DNA from: JAVDCA01 sp035764045
GTDB lineage: Bacteria; Pseudomonadota; Alphaproteobacteria; Rhizobiales; Xanthobacteraceae
Assembly (NCBI GenBank): GCA_035764045.1
Contig: DASTZX010000453.1
Span: 1 to 64,000 of the forward strand
DNA: 64,000 nt
Direction: 5' to 3'
Shown: positions 45,431 through 54,100 of the stretch, in pieces
Layout: each line of letters opens with the position of its first letter
Numbering within the stretch: position 1 is the first letter of the stretch
Notes under the pieces: generated by a model
Seen by the model: the letters and a program-made list of their open reading frames with translations, nothing else
What the model was told of the DNA's origin: nothing
Database searches by the model: none
Translations under genes and position numbers: made by a program

Positions 45431-47260
45431 TCATCGTTTGGCTTTTCGTTTCGCCGTCTTGCCCGGCTTCTTCGCCGCTGACTTGGCGGCCGCCCGCGCT
45501 GCCGGAATGATCGGCAGCAGCACATAGTTCGCCCGGCCGCCGCCGAAGTGCAGGGTGGTGGTGCCGCCGAAAACCTCCGGCGGTCGATCGATCGGATCGT
45601 CGTGCAGGAACGGCCCGCAGCCCGTGAGCTCGTTCTTGAAGTTCGACAACCGGCCGCCGCTCGGCCCGCCATATTCGTAGTCCTTGCCGCGGATCGTCAG
45701 CGCGACGCGATGGCCCGCCGGCACCACGATCGAGGTCGGCCAGATCTCGATGTCGAGCTCGACCACCTCGCCCTTCTTGAGCGGCTGCTTCTTGTCGTGG
45801 GTGTGATAGGGCCGGTAGGGCAGCGTGAGCTTGCGATCGAGCTTGCGATGCGAGGCGCGCAGCCAGCCTTGCGCCACCGGGGTATGCGGGTCGATGGCGC
45901 CCTGGAAGACCACTTCCTTCAGGTCAGGCGAGAACACGCGCAGGATCAGGAACAGGTCGGCGTCGCGGGTCGAGGAGGAGACGAAAAGCTTGGCGGCGAT
46001 CGGGCCGGTGATCTCCGTCTCCTCGGCCAACGGCGCCGTCATGAAGGTGAGCCCGTCGCCCATGGCGGCGAAGCTCAGCGTCGCCTTGTTGGTGGCGCGC
46101 TCCTCTTTCAGCGATCCCGCCATCGGATGCAGGTAGAATTTCGTCCACTTCGTCCGCTTGAGCGGCCATTCCTGTTCCGCGCGCTCGACGAATTTTTCGC
46201 CTGGATGGCGGACCTGCAGCAGCACTTTCGGCCGCTTGTCCCAGCCGTTGTCCTTGCCGTGCAGGACATGATCGAAGAACGCGAGCTGCTGCTCCCGGCC
46301 ATAGTCGGTATAGAAATGGGTCCAGTGCTCGATGCCGTGCGCCTCGAGCCACTTCTGCTGCGACGCCGCGCGCGCGAAGCCCTCGAAATTGCCGCGCGGA
46401 TGCAGGCCCTGGCCGCCCCAGTTGGCGGCGGAGAACAGCGGCACCGTGACCTTCGACCACACCGGCGAGCGCGCCCGGTGATAGTCGTCGTCGAGCGGGT
46501 GATTGCGGATCTCGTTGCCGAAATCGGCGCGGTTCTTCGCGAGCTCCGCTTCCCCGAGGGTCTGCGGCCCGCACACCAGCTCGCCGTGCACCGGGCTGCG
46601 CCTGCCGCGCTCGCCCGCGCCATACTGCACCGTCTTGACCTGCATGTCGTACCAGTTGGCCCAGAAGGTGGAGAGGATTCCGCCGTGATGGGTCATGTCG
46701 CGGTACCAGTCGGCCGCGCCTTCCCAGATGCAGATCGCGGCGAGGTGCGGCGGCTGCAGCGAGGCGACATGCCACTGGTTGATGCCGTAGTACGAGATGC
46801 CGTTGAGCCCGACCTTGCCGCTGGACCAGGGCTGCGTTCCCGCCCATTCGATGCAGTCGTAGAAATCCTTGGTCTCGCGCGGAGAGAAGTGGTCGATCAC
46901 GCCCGGCGAGCATCCGCAGCCGCGTGAATCGACGCGCACGCACGCATAGTCGTGCGGGACCCATTTCTCCGGATCCACCACCTCCCAGTTCTGATAGAGG
47001 TTGCTCGATCCCGCCGTCACGTCCGGGTGCTTGTCCGCCATGCGCTGCCACGCGCTCGGGTACCCCTCCTGGAACGCGAGCCCCTTGGCGTAGGGACCGT
47101 AGCTCAGGATCACCGGGTAGCGGCCCTCGCGCACCGGCCGGAACACATCCGCCTTGAGCACCAGCCCATCGTCCATTTCGATCTCGACGTCCCAATCGAT
47201 CCGCATGCCGTCGCGCACTTCCGTGCGCGGCTGATGCGTCGCTTTGGCGGTCGATTCCAT
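45431..47260 (-). CDS. CocE/NonD family alpha/beta hydrolase
   Basis: The product has 609 residues. An alpha/beta hydrolase (about 25-320) has ADVFRPVREGRYPVILSYGP near 37 and the nucleophile elbow GISYYG near 150. A C-terminal jelly-roll domain (about 390-580) contains the family's EITGPIAAKLFVSSSTRDAD. It is thought to hydrolyse esters or amides, as cocaine esterase and X-Pro dipeptidases do. The very C-terminus is a Lys/Ala-rich tail (AKKPGKTAKRKAKR), which is unusual. ATG 47260 has GGAGAG six bases upstream and is preferred to 47281. Confidence 0.85.
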   Translation of the reverse strand: MESTAKATHQPRTEVRDGMRIDWDVEIEMDDGLVLKADVFRPVREGRYPVILSYGPYAKGLAFQEGYPSAWQRMADKHPDVTAGSSNLYQNWEVVDPEKWVPHDYACVRVDSRGCGCSPGVIDHFSPRETKDFYDCIEWAGTQPWSSGKVGLNGISYYGINQWHVASLQPPHLAAICIWEGAADWYRDMTHHGGILSTFWANWYDMQVKTVQYGAGERGRRSPVHGELVCGPQTLGEAELAKNRADFGNEIRNHPLDDDYHRARSPVWSKVTVPLFSAANWGGQGLHPRGNFEGFARAASQQKWLEAHGIEHWTHFYTDYGREQQLAFFDHVLHGKDNGWDKRPKVLLQVRHPGEKFVERAEQEWPLKRTKWTKFYLHPMAGSLKEERATNKATLSFAAMGDGLTFMTAPLAEETEITGPIAAKLFVSSSTRDADLFLILRVFSPDLKEVVFQGAIDPHTPVAQGWLRASHRKLDRKLTLPYRPYHTHDKKQPLKKGEVVELDIEIWPTSIVVPAGHRVALTIRGKDYEYGGPSGGRLSNFKNELTGCGPFLHDDPIDRPPEVFGGTTTLHFGGGRANYVLLPIIPAARAAAKSAAKKPGKTAKRKAKR

Positions 47261-47301
47261 GCGCAACTCTCCGGCCGACATTTGAGCCGCGACGATCCGT
47301 C

Positions 47302-48216
47302 TCAGCGCGCCTTGCGCCGCGGCGGCCCGCGCCGCACGCGCGCGGTCTTCTCGAGCACGGCGCAGACCGCGGCGGTGTCGTGCATGGCGTGTCCGGCGGA
47401 GATCGCCTTCTCGTACACCGGGACGGTCGCCGAGAAGGTCGGGGTCGGGACGCCGAGCGTGCGCGCGTAGTCGCCGATCACGTCCATGTCCTTCTGCCAG
47501 ACTTTGATCTTCATCGTCGCGTCGTCGTAGTCGTTCTTCACCATCATCGGGGCGCGCAGCTCGAACACCCGCGAGTTGCCGGCGCCGATCTTCACGAGAT
47601 TGAAGATCTGCTGGGGATCGAGCCCGGCCTTCATGCCGAGCACCATCGCCTCGGCGCTCGCCACGTTGTGGATCGCGACCAGGAGGTTGGCGACGTACTT
47701 CATCTTGCTGCCGTTGCCGAAGGCGCCGAGATCGTGCACCCCGCGGGAGAAGCCGAGAAACATCGGCTTGAGCCGCGCGATCGAGCGGCTATCGCCGCTG
47801 GCGTAGATCACGATGTCCTTGACCGCCGCTTGCGCGCCCGTTCCGCTGACCGGACAGTCGAGCGGGATATGCCCGGCCTTCTTGAGCGCGCGCTCGGCGC
47901 GCACCTTGTCATCGAGCGTGAAGGTGCTGGCCTCGACCACCACGCGAGGGGCGACCTTCGCGCGCACGATCTCGCCGACGACGCTGTCGAGCGCCTTCGG
48001 GCTCGGCAGGCTCGTGATGATGGTCGGCGCGCGGCTTGCGAGCGTCGCGATGTCGGGCGCGATCTCGACGCCGGCTTTGGCGAGCGAGCGGTTGCGCTTG
48101 GCATCGACGTCGTAGCCATGGACGCGCCACCCCGCGGCGGCGAGGTTGCGCGCGAATGCCCCGCCCATGATGCCGAGGCCGATCACGCCGACCGTGCCCT
48201 TCTTGCGTCCCGCCAT
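47302..48216 (-). CDS. 3-hydroxyisobutyrate dehydrogenase-like NAD(P)-dependent dehydrogenase
   Basis: The product has 304 residues. The Rossmann motif GVIGLGIMGGAFARNL is near 9-24, the substrate loop DCPVSGTGAQAAVKD near 117, and the catalytic Lys in GNGSKMKYVANLL near 168. It oxidises a 3-hydroxy acid; the precise substrate is unknown. The C-terminus is basic. It is on the same strand as, and just upstream of, the CocE-type hydrolase (41-base gap), and is divergent from a second enzyme of the family. Confidence 0.85.
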   Translation of the reverse strand: MAGRKKGTVGVIGLGIMGGAFARNLAAAGWRVHGYDVDAKRNRSLAKAGVEIAPDIATLASRAPTIITSLPSPKALDSVVGEIVRAKVAPRVVVEASTFTLDDKVRAERALKKAGHIPLDCPVSGTGAQAAVKDIVIYASGDSRSIARLKPMFLGFSRGVHDLGAFGNGSKMKYVANLLVAIHNVASAEAMVLGMKAGLDPQQIFNLVKIGAGNSRVFELRAPMMVKNDYDDATMKIKVWQKDMDVIGDYARTLGVPTPTFSATVPVYEKAISAGHAMHDTAAVCAVLEKTARVRRGPPRRKAR

Positions 48217-48380
48217 GTCCCCGCCCTCTATTCCGCCGGCCGTTCGAGATCGGCGATGCTACTAGCACAGGAGATCGTGGGCCGCGCAAGGTGGCTTTCT
48301 CTCCCTCCTGGTTTTCGCCTATCGTGCCCGAAGAGTTGGTCGCCCGGAACGGCCGGTGCGAGCAAGGAGACGGAGAACCC

Positions 48381-49268
48381 ATGCAGATCGGAGTAGCCGG
48401 CCTCGGCCGGATGGGCGCCGCGATGGCGGCGCGGCTGATCGAGGTCGGCCATCAGGTCACGGTGTGGAATCGCTCGGCCGCCAAGGCCAGGTCGCTGGTC
48501 GATGGCGGCGCCAAGCTCGCCGCGAGCCCCGCCGCGCTCGCGAGCGCGGTCGAGACCGTGATCACCTGCCTCACCGATGCCGCCGCGATCGATGAGGTCT
48601 ATGGCGGCGCGAACGGGGTGCTCGCCGGCGACCTCAAGGGCAAGCTCGTGATCGAGATGAGCACGGTGCGCCCCGGGGTCGAGGTCGCGCTCGCCGAGAA
48701 GGTGCGCGCGAAGGGCGCCGCGTTCGTCGAATGCCCGGTCGGCGGTTCGACCGGTCCGGCACGCCAAGGCAAGCTGATCGGCCTCATGGGCGCCGAGCCG
48801 GCGGACGCCGCGCGCGCCAAGCCGATCCTCGATCAGCTCTGCCGCCGGCTGGAGCATTGCGGGCCGGTCGGCGCCGGCGAGATCATGAAGTTCACCATCA
48901 ACATGCCGCTGATGATCTACTGGCAGGCGCTCGGCGAGGCGCTCGCCTTGAGCCGGCCGCTCGGCCTCGATCCGGACCGCGTGATGGATCTCCTGTCCGA
49001 CACATCGGGCGGCCCCAACGTGTTGAAGGTGCGCGGCGCGACCGTCGCCAAGCAGCTCAAAGGGGCCGACACCGGCCCGGTCACCTTCGACGTCGCGAGC
49101 GGCGCGAAGGATCTGCGCGCCATGCTCGCGGAAGGACGCGCGCAGGGCCTCGAATTGCCGCTCGTCGAACGCTCGCTCGCCTGTTACGAAGAGGCCGCCG
49201 GCAGCGGGCTCGCCGCCGCCGAGGTCTCGTCGGTCTCGGTCTACTGGTCGGGCCGGAAGCCCCGTTGA
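48381..49268 (+). CDS. 3-hydroxyisobutyrate dehydrogenase-like dehydrogenase, second copy
   Basis: The product has 295 residues. GVAGLGRMGAAMAARL lies at 4-19, VECPVGGSTGPARQGKL near 117 and GAGEIMKFTINMPL with the catalytic Lys near 170. It is a distant paralogue of the divergent neighbour at 47302. AAGGAG and GGAGA lie before ATG 48381. It heads a run of same-strand genes (GlcG-like, GST, Gfo/Idh) with gaps of 47, 55 and 16 bases, likely one operon. Confidence 0.87.
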   Translation: MQIGVAGLGRMGAAMAARLIEVGHQVTVWNRSAAKARSLVDGGAKLAASPAALASAVETVITCLTDAAAIDEVYGGANGVLAGDLKGKLVIEMSTVRPGVEVALAEKVRAKGAAFVECPVGGSTGPARQGKLIGLMGAEPADAARAKPILDQLCRRLEHCGPVGAGEIMKFTINMPLMIYWQALGEALALSRPLGLDPDRVMDLLSDTSGGPNVLKVRGATVAKQLKGADTGPVTFDVASGAKDLRAMLAEGRAQGLELPLVERSLACYEEAAGSGLAAAEVSSVSVYWSGRKPR

Positions 49269-49315
49269 CCATCGCCATTCGCCCGACTTGTTATGAGTTC
49301 TTTCGAGGAGATCCC

Positions 49316-49756
49316 ATGTCCGTGACGCTCGCCCAGGCTTCAATCATCGTCGATGCCGCCCTCAAAAAGGGCCGTGACACGCAATGTGCGCCCTTGTCGG
49401 TCGCCGTGCTCGATTCGGGCGGGCATCTGGTCGCGTTCAAGCGCGAGGACACGTCCGGCATCCTGCGGTTCGACATCGCGTTCGGCAAGGCGTGGGGCGC
49501 GCTCGGCTTGGGGCTCGGCTCGCGCACCCTGTTCGAGCGTGCGGCGCAGACGCCGCAGTTCTTCACCATGCTGGCGGCCGCGAGCGGCGGGCGCATCGTC
49601 ACCAATCCGGGCGGCGTGCTCGTCCGCGACGCCGCCGGCAACGTGATCGGCGCGGTCGGCATCTCGGGCGACACCTCCGACAAGGACGAGGTCTGCGCGA
49701 TCGCCGGCATCGAGGCGGCAGGGCTCAAGGCCGACCCGGGCGGCGCGAAAAAATGA
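49316..49756 (+). CDS. GlcG/HbpS family (DUF336) protein
   Basis: The product has 146 residues. AQASIIVDAALKKGRD at the start, PLSVAVLDSGGHLVAFKRED, GGVLVRDAAGNVIGAVGISG and DEVCAIAGIEAAGL are typical of GlcG/HbpS, a small alpha/beta family that includes haem-binding HbpS and proteins linked to glycolate and aromatic breakdown operons. No catalytic role is established. GAGGAG is five bases before ATG 49316. Confidence 0.85.
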   Translation: MSVTLAQASIIVDAALKKGRDTQCAPLSVAVLDSGGHLVAFKREDTSGILRFDIAFGKAWGALGLGLGSRTLFERAAQTPQFFTMLAAASGGRIVTNPGGVLVRDAAGNVIGAVGISGDTSDKDEVCAIAGIEAAGLKADPGGAKK

Positions 49757-49811
49757 CGCGGCGCTACAGCGCATGAACGCTGCGCGGTGCCTGTAACGGG
49801 AGGACCATGCG

Positions 49812-50462
49812 ATGAAGATCTTTTCTTTCTGGCGCTCGCTTGCGACCTATCGGGTGCGCATCGCGCTCAATCTCAAGGGCATCGTCCCGGACGAGGTCGT
49901 CGAGGTCAACCTCATGAAGGGAGAGCAGCGCGCCGACGCCTTCCGCGCCGTCAATCCCATGATGGCGATCCCGGCGCTCGTCGACGGGGAGGGCCCGGCG
50001 ATGTTCGAATCCCTCGCGATCATCGAATACCTCGATGAGACGCATCCCAATCCGCCGCTGCTGCCGAAGGATGCGCGCGGGCGGGCGCGGGTGCGCGGGC
50101 TCGCGCAGATCGTGGCCTGCGATTCCCACCCGTTGATCGTGCCGCGCGTGCGCGAATACCTCGAGCACGAGCTCGCGCTCGACGAGCCGGCGCGCATGGC
50201 CTGGTGCCGTCACTGGCACACCCGTGCGCTCACCGCTCTCGAAGCTCACCTCGGCGCCAAAGAGACCGGCCGCTTCTGCCATGGCGACCAGGTGACGCTC
50301 GCCGACATCTGCCTCGCGAGCCAGGCGGCGGGCGCGAAATTCTTCAATGTCGACACCGCGCCGTTCCCGAATTTCGCCCGCATCGCGGAAGCCTGCCAGA
50401 AGATCGATGCCTTCGCGCGCGCCCATCCGCTCAAGCAGCCCGGCGCGCCGGCCACCATGTGA
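49812..50462 (+). CDS. Glutathione S-transferase, maleylacetoacetate isomerase-like
   Basis: The product has 216 residues. An N-terminal thioredoxin-like half (KIFSFWRSLATYRVRIALNL) holds the catalytic-loop Ser region of zeta-class enzymes, followed by the glutathione-binding FESLAIIEYLDE near 66 and a helical C-terminal half with DQVTLADICLASQA. Zeta-class enzymes isomerise maleylacetoacetate to fumarylacetoacetate in tyrosine or gentisate breakdown. The catabolic surroundings favour ring-cleavage metabolism, but no ring-cleavage dioxygenase is in the window. Confidence 0.82.
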   Translation: MKIFSFWRSLATYRVRIALNLKGIVPDEVVEVNLMKGEQRADAFRAVNPMMAIPALVDGEGPAMFESLAIIEYLDETHPNPPLLPKDARGRARVRGLAQIVACDSHPLIVPRVREYLEHELALDEPARMAWCRHWHTRALTALEAHLGAKETGRFCHGDQVTLADICLASQAAGAKFFNVDTAPFPNFARIAEACQKIDAFARAHPLKQPGAPATM

Positions 50463-50478
50463 GGGCGCGTCCTGGCCC

Positions 50479-51450
50479 ATGCTCAATGCGGCAATCATCG
50501 GTCTGGGCTGGTGGGGCAAGCGGCTCGTCCAGTCGGCCGAAGGCTCGCGGGTCATCCGGTTCACGCGCGGGGTGACTCTCGAGCCGGAGCTTGCGCGCGA
50601 GTTCGCGAGCCAGAAGGGGTTCGCGATCGGGACCTCGCTCGACGAGGTGCTGGCCGACCGCAGCATCGAGGCCGTGGTGCTGGCGACCCCGCACACGCGC
50701 CACCGCGCGCAGGTCGAGGCCGCGGCCGCCGCCGGCAAGCATGTCTACTGCGAGAAGCCGTTCGCGCTCGCCAAGGCGGATGCCGCGGCCATGCTCGACG
50801 CCTGCGCGCGCGCCGGCGTGACGATCGCCGTCGGGCATCACTTCCGCCTGATGCCGTCCATGAAGGCGCTGCATGCCGAAGTCGCGAGCGGCGCGTTCGG
50901 GACGATCATGCACGCGGAGGGCAACTACAGCCACGACTGGCTGGCGGCGACGCCGCCTGAAGGCTGGCGCGCGGCGCCCGAGGAGAGCCGCGCCGGCGGC
51001 ATGACCGGGATGGGCATTCACGTCATCGATTGCTTCCGCCACCTCATCGGGCCGATGCGCCGCGTCAGTGCGCTGTCGAAGACCCGGGCGCTCAAGCTCG
51101 CGACCGGCGATACCACGGCGGCGCTGGTCGAGTTCGAGAACGGTGCGACCGGTACTCTCGCGACCACGCTGAAGACACCGTTCGTCTGGCGTCTCGCCCT
51201 CTATGGCGAAAACGCCTGGGCGGAGAGCGTCAGCGAGACGCGGCTGGTGATCTGCCGCGCCGGCGGCCAGCCGGAAACGCGGGATTTTCCGCCCGCCAAT
51301 CATTTGGGCGAGAACCTGGAGTCCTTCGCGGAGGCCGCCCTGGCGCGCCGCCCGTTCGCCATCGACCCCGCCGGAATCCTGCAGACCGCCTCGGCGCTCG
51401 ACGCGGTCTTCCGCTCGGTCGACGCGGACGGCGCCTGGCAGGAGGTCTAG
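50479..51450 (+). CDS. Gfo/Idh/MocA family oxidoreductase
   Basis: The product has 323 residues. The Rossmann start AAIIGLGWWGKRLVQSAE has the GxGxxG dinucleotide motif, and EKPFALAKADAAAM near 93 carries the catalytic Lys. The C-terminal alpha/beta domain contains GGMTGMGIHVIDCFRHLIG near 175. Family members oxidise or reduce sugars, inositols or related polyols with NAD(P). The substrate is unknown. Its stop codon coincides with the beginning of a dispersed palindromic repeat (51448-51530). Confidence 0.85.
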   Translation: MLNAAIIGLGWWGKRLVQSAEGSRVIRFTRGVTLEPELAREFASQKGFAIGTSLDEVLADRSIEAVVLATPHTRHRAQVEAAAAAGKHVYCEKPFALAKADAAAMLDACARAGVTIAVGHHFRLMPSMKALHAEVASGAFGTIMHAEGNYSHDWLAATPPEGWRAAPEESRAGGMTGMGIHVIDCFRHLIGPMRRVSALSKTRALKLATGDTTAALVEFENGATGTLATTLKTPFVWRLALYGENAWAESVSETRLVICRAGGQPETRDFPPANHLGENLESFAEAALARRPFAIDPAGILQTASALDAVFRSVDADGAWQEV

Positions 51451-51530
51451 CGCATGTCCCGGCGAAAGCCTGCCCCGGACTTGATCCGGGGTGGCCGCCG
51501 TTTCGCCGACAAGGACATGCGCCAATCAAT
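51448..51530. repeat. 83-base dispersed palindromic repeat, copy 1
   Basis: It shares 78 of 83 bases, with no gap, with 57914-57996. The element is a nested set of inverted repeats: CATGTCC (51453) with GGACATG (51513), CGGCGAA (51460) with TTCGCCG (51502), and CCCCGGA with TCCGGGG around a CTTGA loop. Its first three bases are the stop codon of the Gfo/Idh gene. The remaining gap to 51618 shows nothing else. Confidence 0.9.
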
Positions 51531-51618
51531 GAGCCCGGGCCGGCGTACCGGAAACGTGTTCGGCGGCAGGCCGATGCGCCGAGGCGTGAACTTGGGATGC
51601 AAAGGGCCGGCGATGCGG

Positions 51619-52581
51619 TTACACCGCCGCTGTGGCCACCCGCCGGCCGCCGTCCCGGCGGGTCGCCGCCGCAATCGCCGCGTGGATGTGCGCCACCTCT
51701 GCTTCGAACCGCTCGAGGAAGAGCCGCGCCTGCGCGCTCAGCGTCCGGCGTGCCGGCTGGATCAGCACGAACTCGGCATGCATGGGCGGATCGGCCAACG
51801 GATTGACGATGATCTCGCCGCTCGCGATGTCGTTGACCGAGATCAGGCTCGGCAGCACCGTCACCCAGTCGGACCGCGCCACGAACTCGAGCGTGCCGAT
51901 CATGGCATCCATCTCCAGCATGGCGTCGACCTCGACCCCATGGGTCTGGAAGTAGGTCTCGAGATTGCGCCGCCGCACGTTTCCGGGGCCCGGAACGATC
52001 ACCTTGAACGGCCGGCAGTCGGCGAGCCGCACCGGCGCGAGCGGAACGAGGCCGCGGCGCGGGCCTGACAGCAGCACCTCGCGATCGCGCACCAGCAGGC
52101 GCGATTTGAGCCCGATGCGGCCCTCGAAGGCCGGGACCACCGCGAAATCGAGCTCGTCGGCGAGCACCATGTCGGTGAGCAGGCGGCTGTAGCCCTCGAC
52201 GATGTGCAGCCGGACGTCGGGATGGCGGGCGAGGAAGTCGTCGAGCGTCGGCCCGAGCACGGCGCGCGTGAAGGTCGGCATCAGCCCGATGCGCAGGTCG
52301 CCGGTCACGAAGCTCGCCAGCGCGCGCGCTTCCTCGCCGGCGGTGTCGAGCATGCCGACGGCCTCCACGCAGCGCCGGTAGTAGCGCAGGCCCGCCGGGG
52401 TCGGCACCACCCCGGTGCTGGTGCGCTCGAACAGCCTGATCTTCAGGGCGCGCTCCACCGCGGCGACATGCTGGGAGATGCCCGACTGGGTCGCGTTCTC
52501 CCGCTCCGCCGCCCGGGTGAACGAGCCTTCCTCACAGACCGCAATGACGGCCCGGACCTGCCGCAGCGCAATCCCGGTCAT
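51619..52581 (-). CDS. LysR family transcriptional regulator
   Basis: The product has 320 residues. The N-terminal winged helix (1-60) reads LRQVRAVIAVCEEGSFTRAA and then SGISQHVAAVERALKIRLFE. The effector-binding domain (about 90-300) is of the usual size. The C-terminus is Arg/Ala-rich. It is divergent from the M24 gene across 121 bases, the classical layout for a LysR protein controlling its neighbour. A candidate operator lies at 52606-52619. Confidence 0.9.
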   Translation of the reverse strand: MTGIALRQVRAVIAVCEEGSFTRAAERENATQSGISQHVAAVERALKIRLFERTSTGVVPTPAGLRYYRRCVEAVGMLDTAGEEARALASFVTGDLRIGLMPTFTRAVLGPTLDDFLARHPDVRLHIVEGYSRLLTDMVLADELDFAVVPAFEGRIGLKSRLLVRDREVLLSGPRRGLVPLAPVRLADCRPFKVIVPGPGNVRRRNLETYFQTHGVEVDAMLEMDAMIGTLEFVARSDWVTVLPSLISVNDIASGEIIVNPLADPPMHAEFVLIQPARRTLSAQARLFLERFEAEVAHIHAAIAAATRRDGGRRVATAAV

Positions 52582-52605
52582 TAGAAATCCTTATGCCCCG
52601 AGCCA

Positions 52606-52619
52606 GAATATATTAATTC
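52606..52619. promoter_or_regulatory. Candidate LysR operator
   Basis: GAAT-N6-ATTC is an AT-rich dyad in the divergent gap between the LysR gene and the M24 gene. It fits the general T-N11-A style of LysR sites only loosely. Confidence 0.3.
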
Positions 52620-52702
52620 GGTCGGAGCGGCCAACCCGGCTATTCTTGTTTTTAAATGACAATCCGCCGCGCCCCGGGGGAGCGGGCATAAGGAGGAAGA
52701 GG

Positions 52703-53974
52703 ATGGGAACGGCGAATTTCGGCCTCACCGGTCTCGATTGGCAGCAGCGCGTCGACTGGCATCGCATGCGCGAGTATCGCATCGAGCGTGCGCGCGCGAT
52801 GATGAAGAAGCACGGCCTCGGCGCCATGCTGTGCATGTACGACGAGAACGTCCGCTACATCACCGGCACGCTGACCCCGGGCTGGAACAGGCTCAAGCCC
52901 GGCCTGCGCTACGCCATGCTGTGCGGCGACGGGCGTCCGATCCTGTTCGAGCAGGGCGACATCGGCTTCCAGATCGAGCGGCATTCGCCGTGGATCCCCA
53001 AGGAGAACGTGCGTCACTCCTTCGCCTGGATCAAAGGTGCGGCGGGCCCGGCCTCGACCCAGCAGGTGACGAAGTTCACCCGCGCCGTGCAGCAGGCGAT
53101 GCGCGACAACGGCGTCGCCGGGCAGAAGCTCGGCGTCGACTTCATCGACATCAACATGATCAACATCTTCCGCGAGAACAACATCGAGTGGGTCGACGGC
53201 ATGACCCCGATGATGGAGGCGCGCGCCGTCAAGAGCGAGGACGAGCAGGAGTGCTTCCGCATCGTCGGCGCGATCGGCGACGCGACGCACTGGGAATGCA
53301 TGAAGTTCCTGCGCCCCGGCATCACCGAGAACCAGGTGACGGCGCATCTGATGAAATATCTCTATTCGATTCCCGGAATGGAGGACGTCGAGGACGTCAT
53401 CGTGTCGTCGGGGCCGAACACCTGGCCGAACTGGCGTAACTTCTCCGACCGCATTATCCAGCCCGGCGACATCGTGTTCATGGATTTGGCCGCGCTCACC
53501 TGGAACGGCTACAAATCCTGCTATTACCGCACCTATTGCGTCGGCAAGGAGCCCACCCAGGAACAGAAGGACACCTATTCGACCGCGCTCAAGTGGCTCT
53601 ACGACTCGATCGGGGCCGTGCGGGTCGGCGCCACGACGCGCGACATCGCGATGAAGTGGCCGTCCGCCATGGAGACCTGGGGTTACGAGGACGAGGATCA
53701 GGCCGCCGCCAATCTGTGGGGGCACGGCCTCGGACTGGCGCAATATGACCCGCCGGTGATCTCGCGCATCTGGTCGCTCGATCATCCGATCGAGATCCAG
53801 GAGGGCATGACCTTCGCGCTCGAGACCCAGCACGGCAAGCGCTTCCATTACGGCGTGCGGATCGAGGAGATGCTGATCGTCAAGAAGAACGACATCGAGA
53901 TCGTGTCGAACTTCCCGGTGAAGCAGATCACCGTCGTCGATCCGCTTCCGGGCTATGGCGATCACGTGAAGTAA
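52703..53974 (+). CDS. M24 family (Xaa-Pro-peptidase-like) protein with an altered metal site
   Basis: The product has 423 residues. A creatinase-type N-terminal domain (about 1-170) precedes the pita-bread domain. Four of five M24 metal ligands can be placed: D261 in MDLAAL, H341 in LWGHGLGLAQ, E374 in FALETQHG and E388 in VRIEEML. The second Asp is replaced by C273 (NGYKSCYYRT, where peptidases have GYxSDITRT). The reaction is therefore uncertain: a peptidase, a creatinase-like hydrolase or a lyase are all known in this fold. AAGGAGG precedes ATG 52703. It is divergent from a LysR gene, its likely regulator. Confidence 0.8.
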   Translation: MGTANFGLTGLDWQQRVDWHRMREYRIERARAMMKKHGLGAMLCMYDENVRYITGTLTPGWNRLKPGLRYAMLCGDGRPILFEQGDIGFQIERHSPWIPKENVRHSFAWIKGAAGPASTQQVTKFTRAVQQAMRDNGVAGQKLGVDFIDINMINIFRENNIEWVDGMTPMMEARAVKSEDEQECFRIVGAIGDATHWECMKFLRPGITENQVTAHLMKYLYSIPGMEDVEDVIVSSGPNTWPNWRNFSDRIIQPGDIVFMDLAALTWNGYKSCYYRTYCVGKEPTQEQKDTYSTALKWLYDSIGAVRVGATTRDIAMKWPSAMETWGYEDEDQAAANLWGHGLGLAQYDPPVISRIWSLDHPIEIQEGMTFALETQHGKRFHYGVRIEEMLIVKKNDIEIVSNFPVKQITVVDPLPGYGDHVK

Positions 53975-54100
53975 GGCTTGCGTCCCAACCCTGCGCCCGC
54001 CTCGCTCGGCGAGGCGGCTCCGGGACGGGAGGGTGCAGGTCAGTCGCCGGCGACCACTCGCCGGCAGCAGCCGCAGGGGGGAGGCGCCGAGTCCGCGGGC

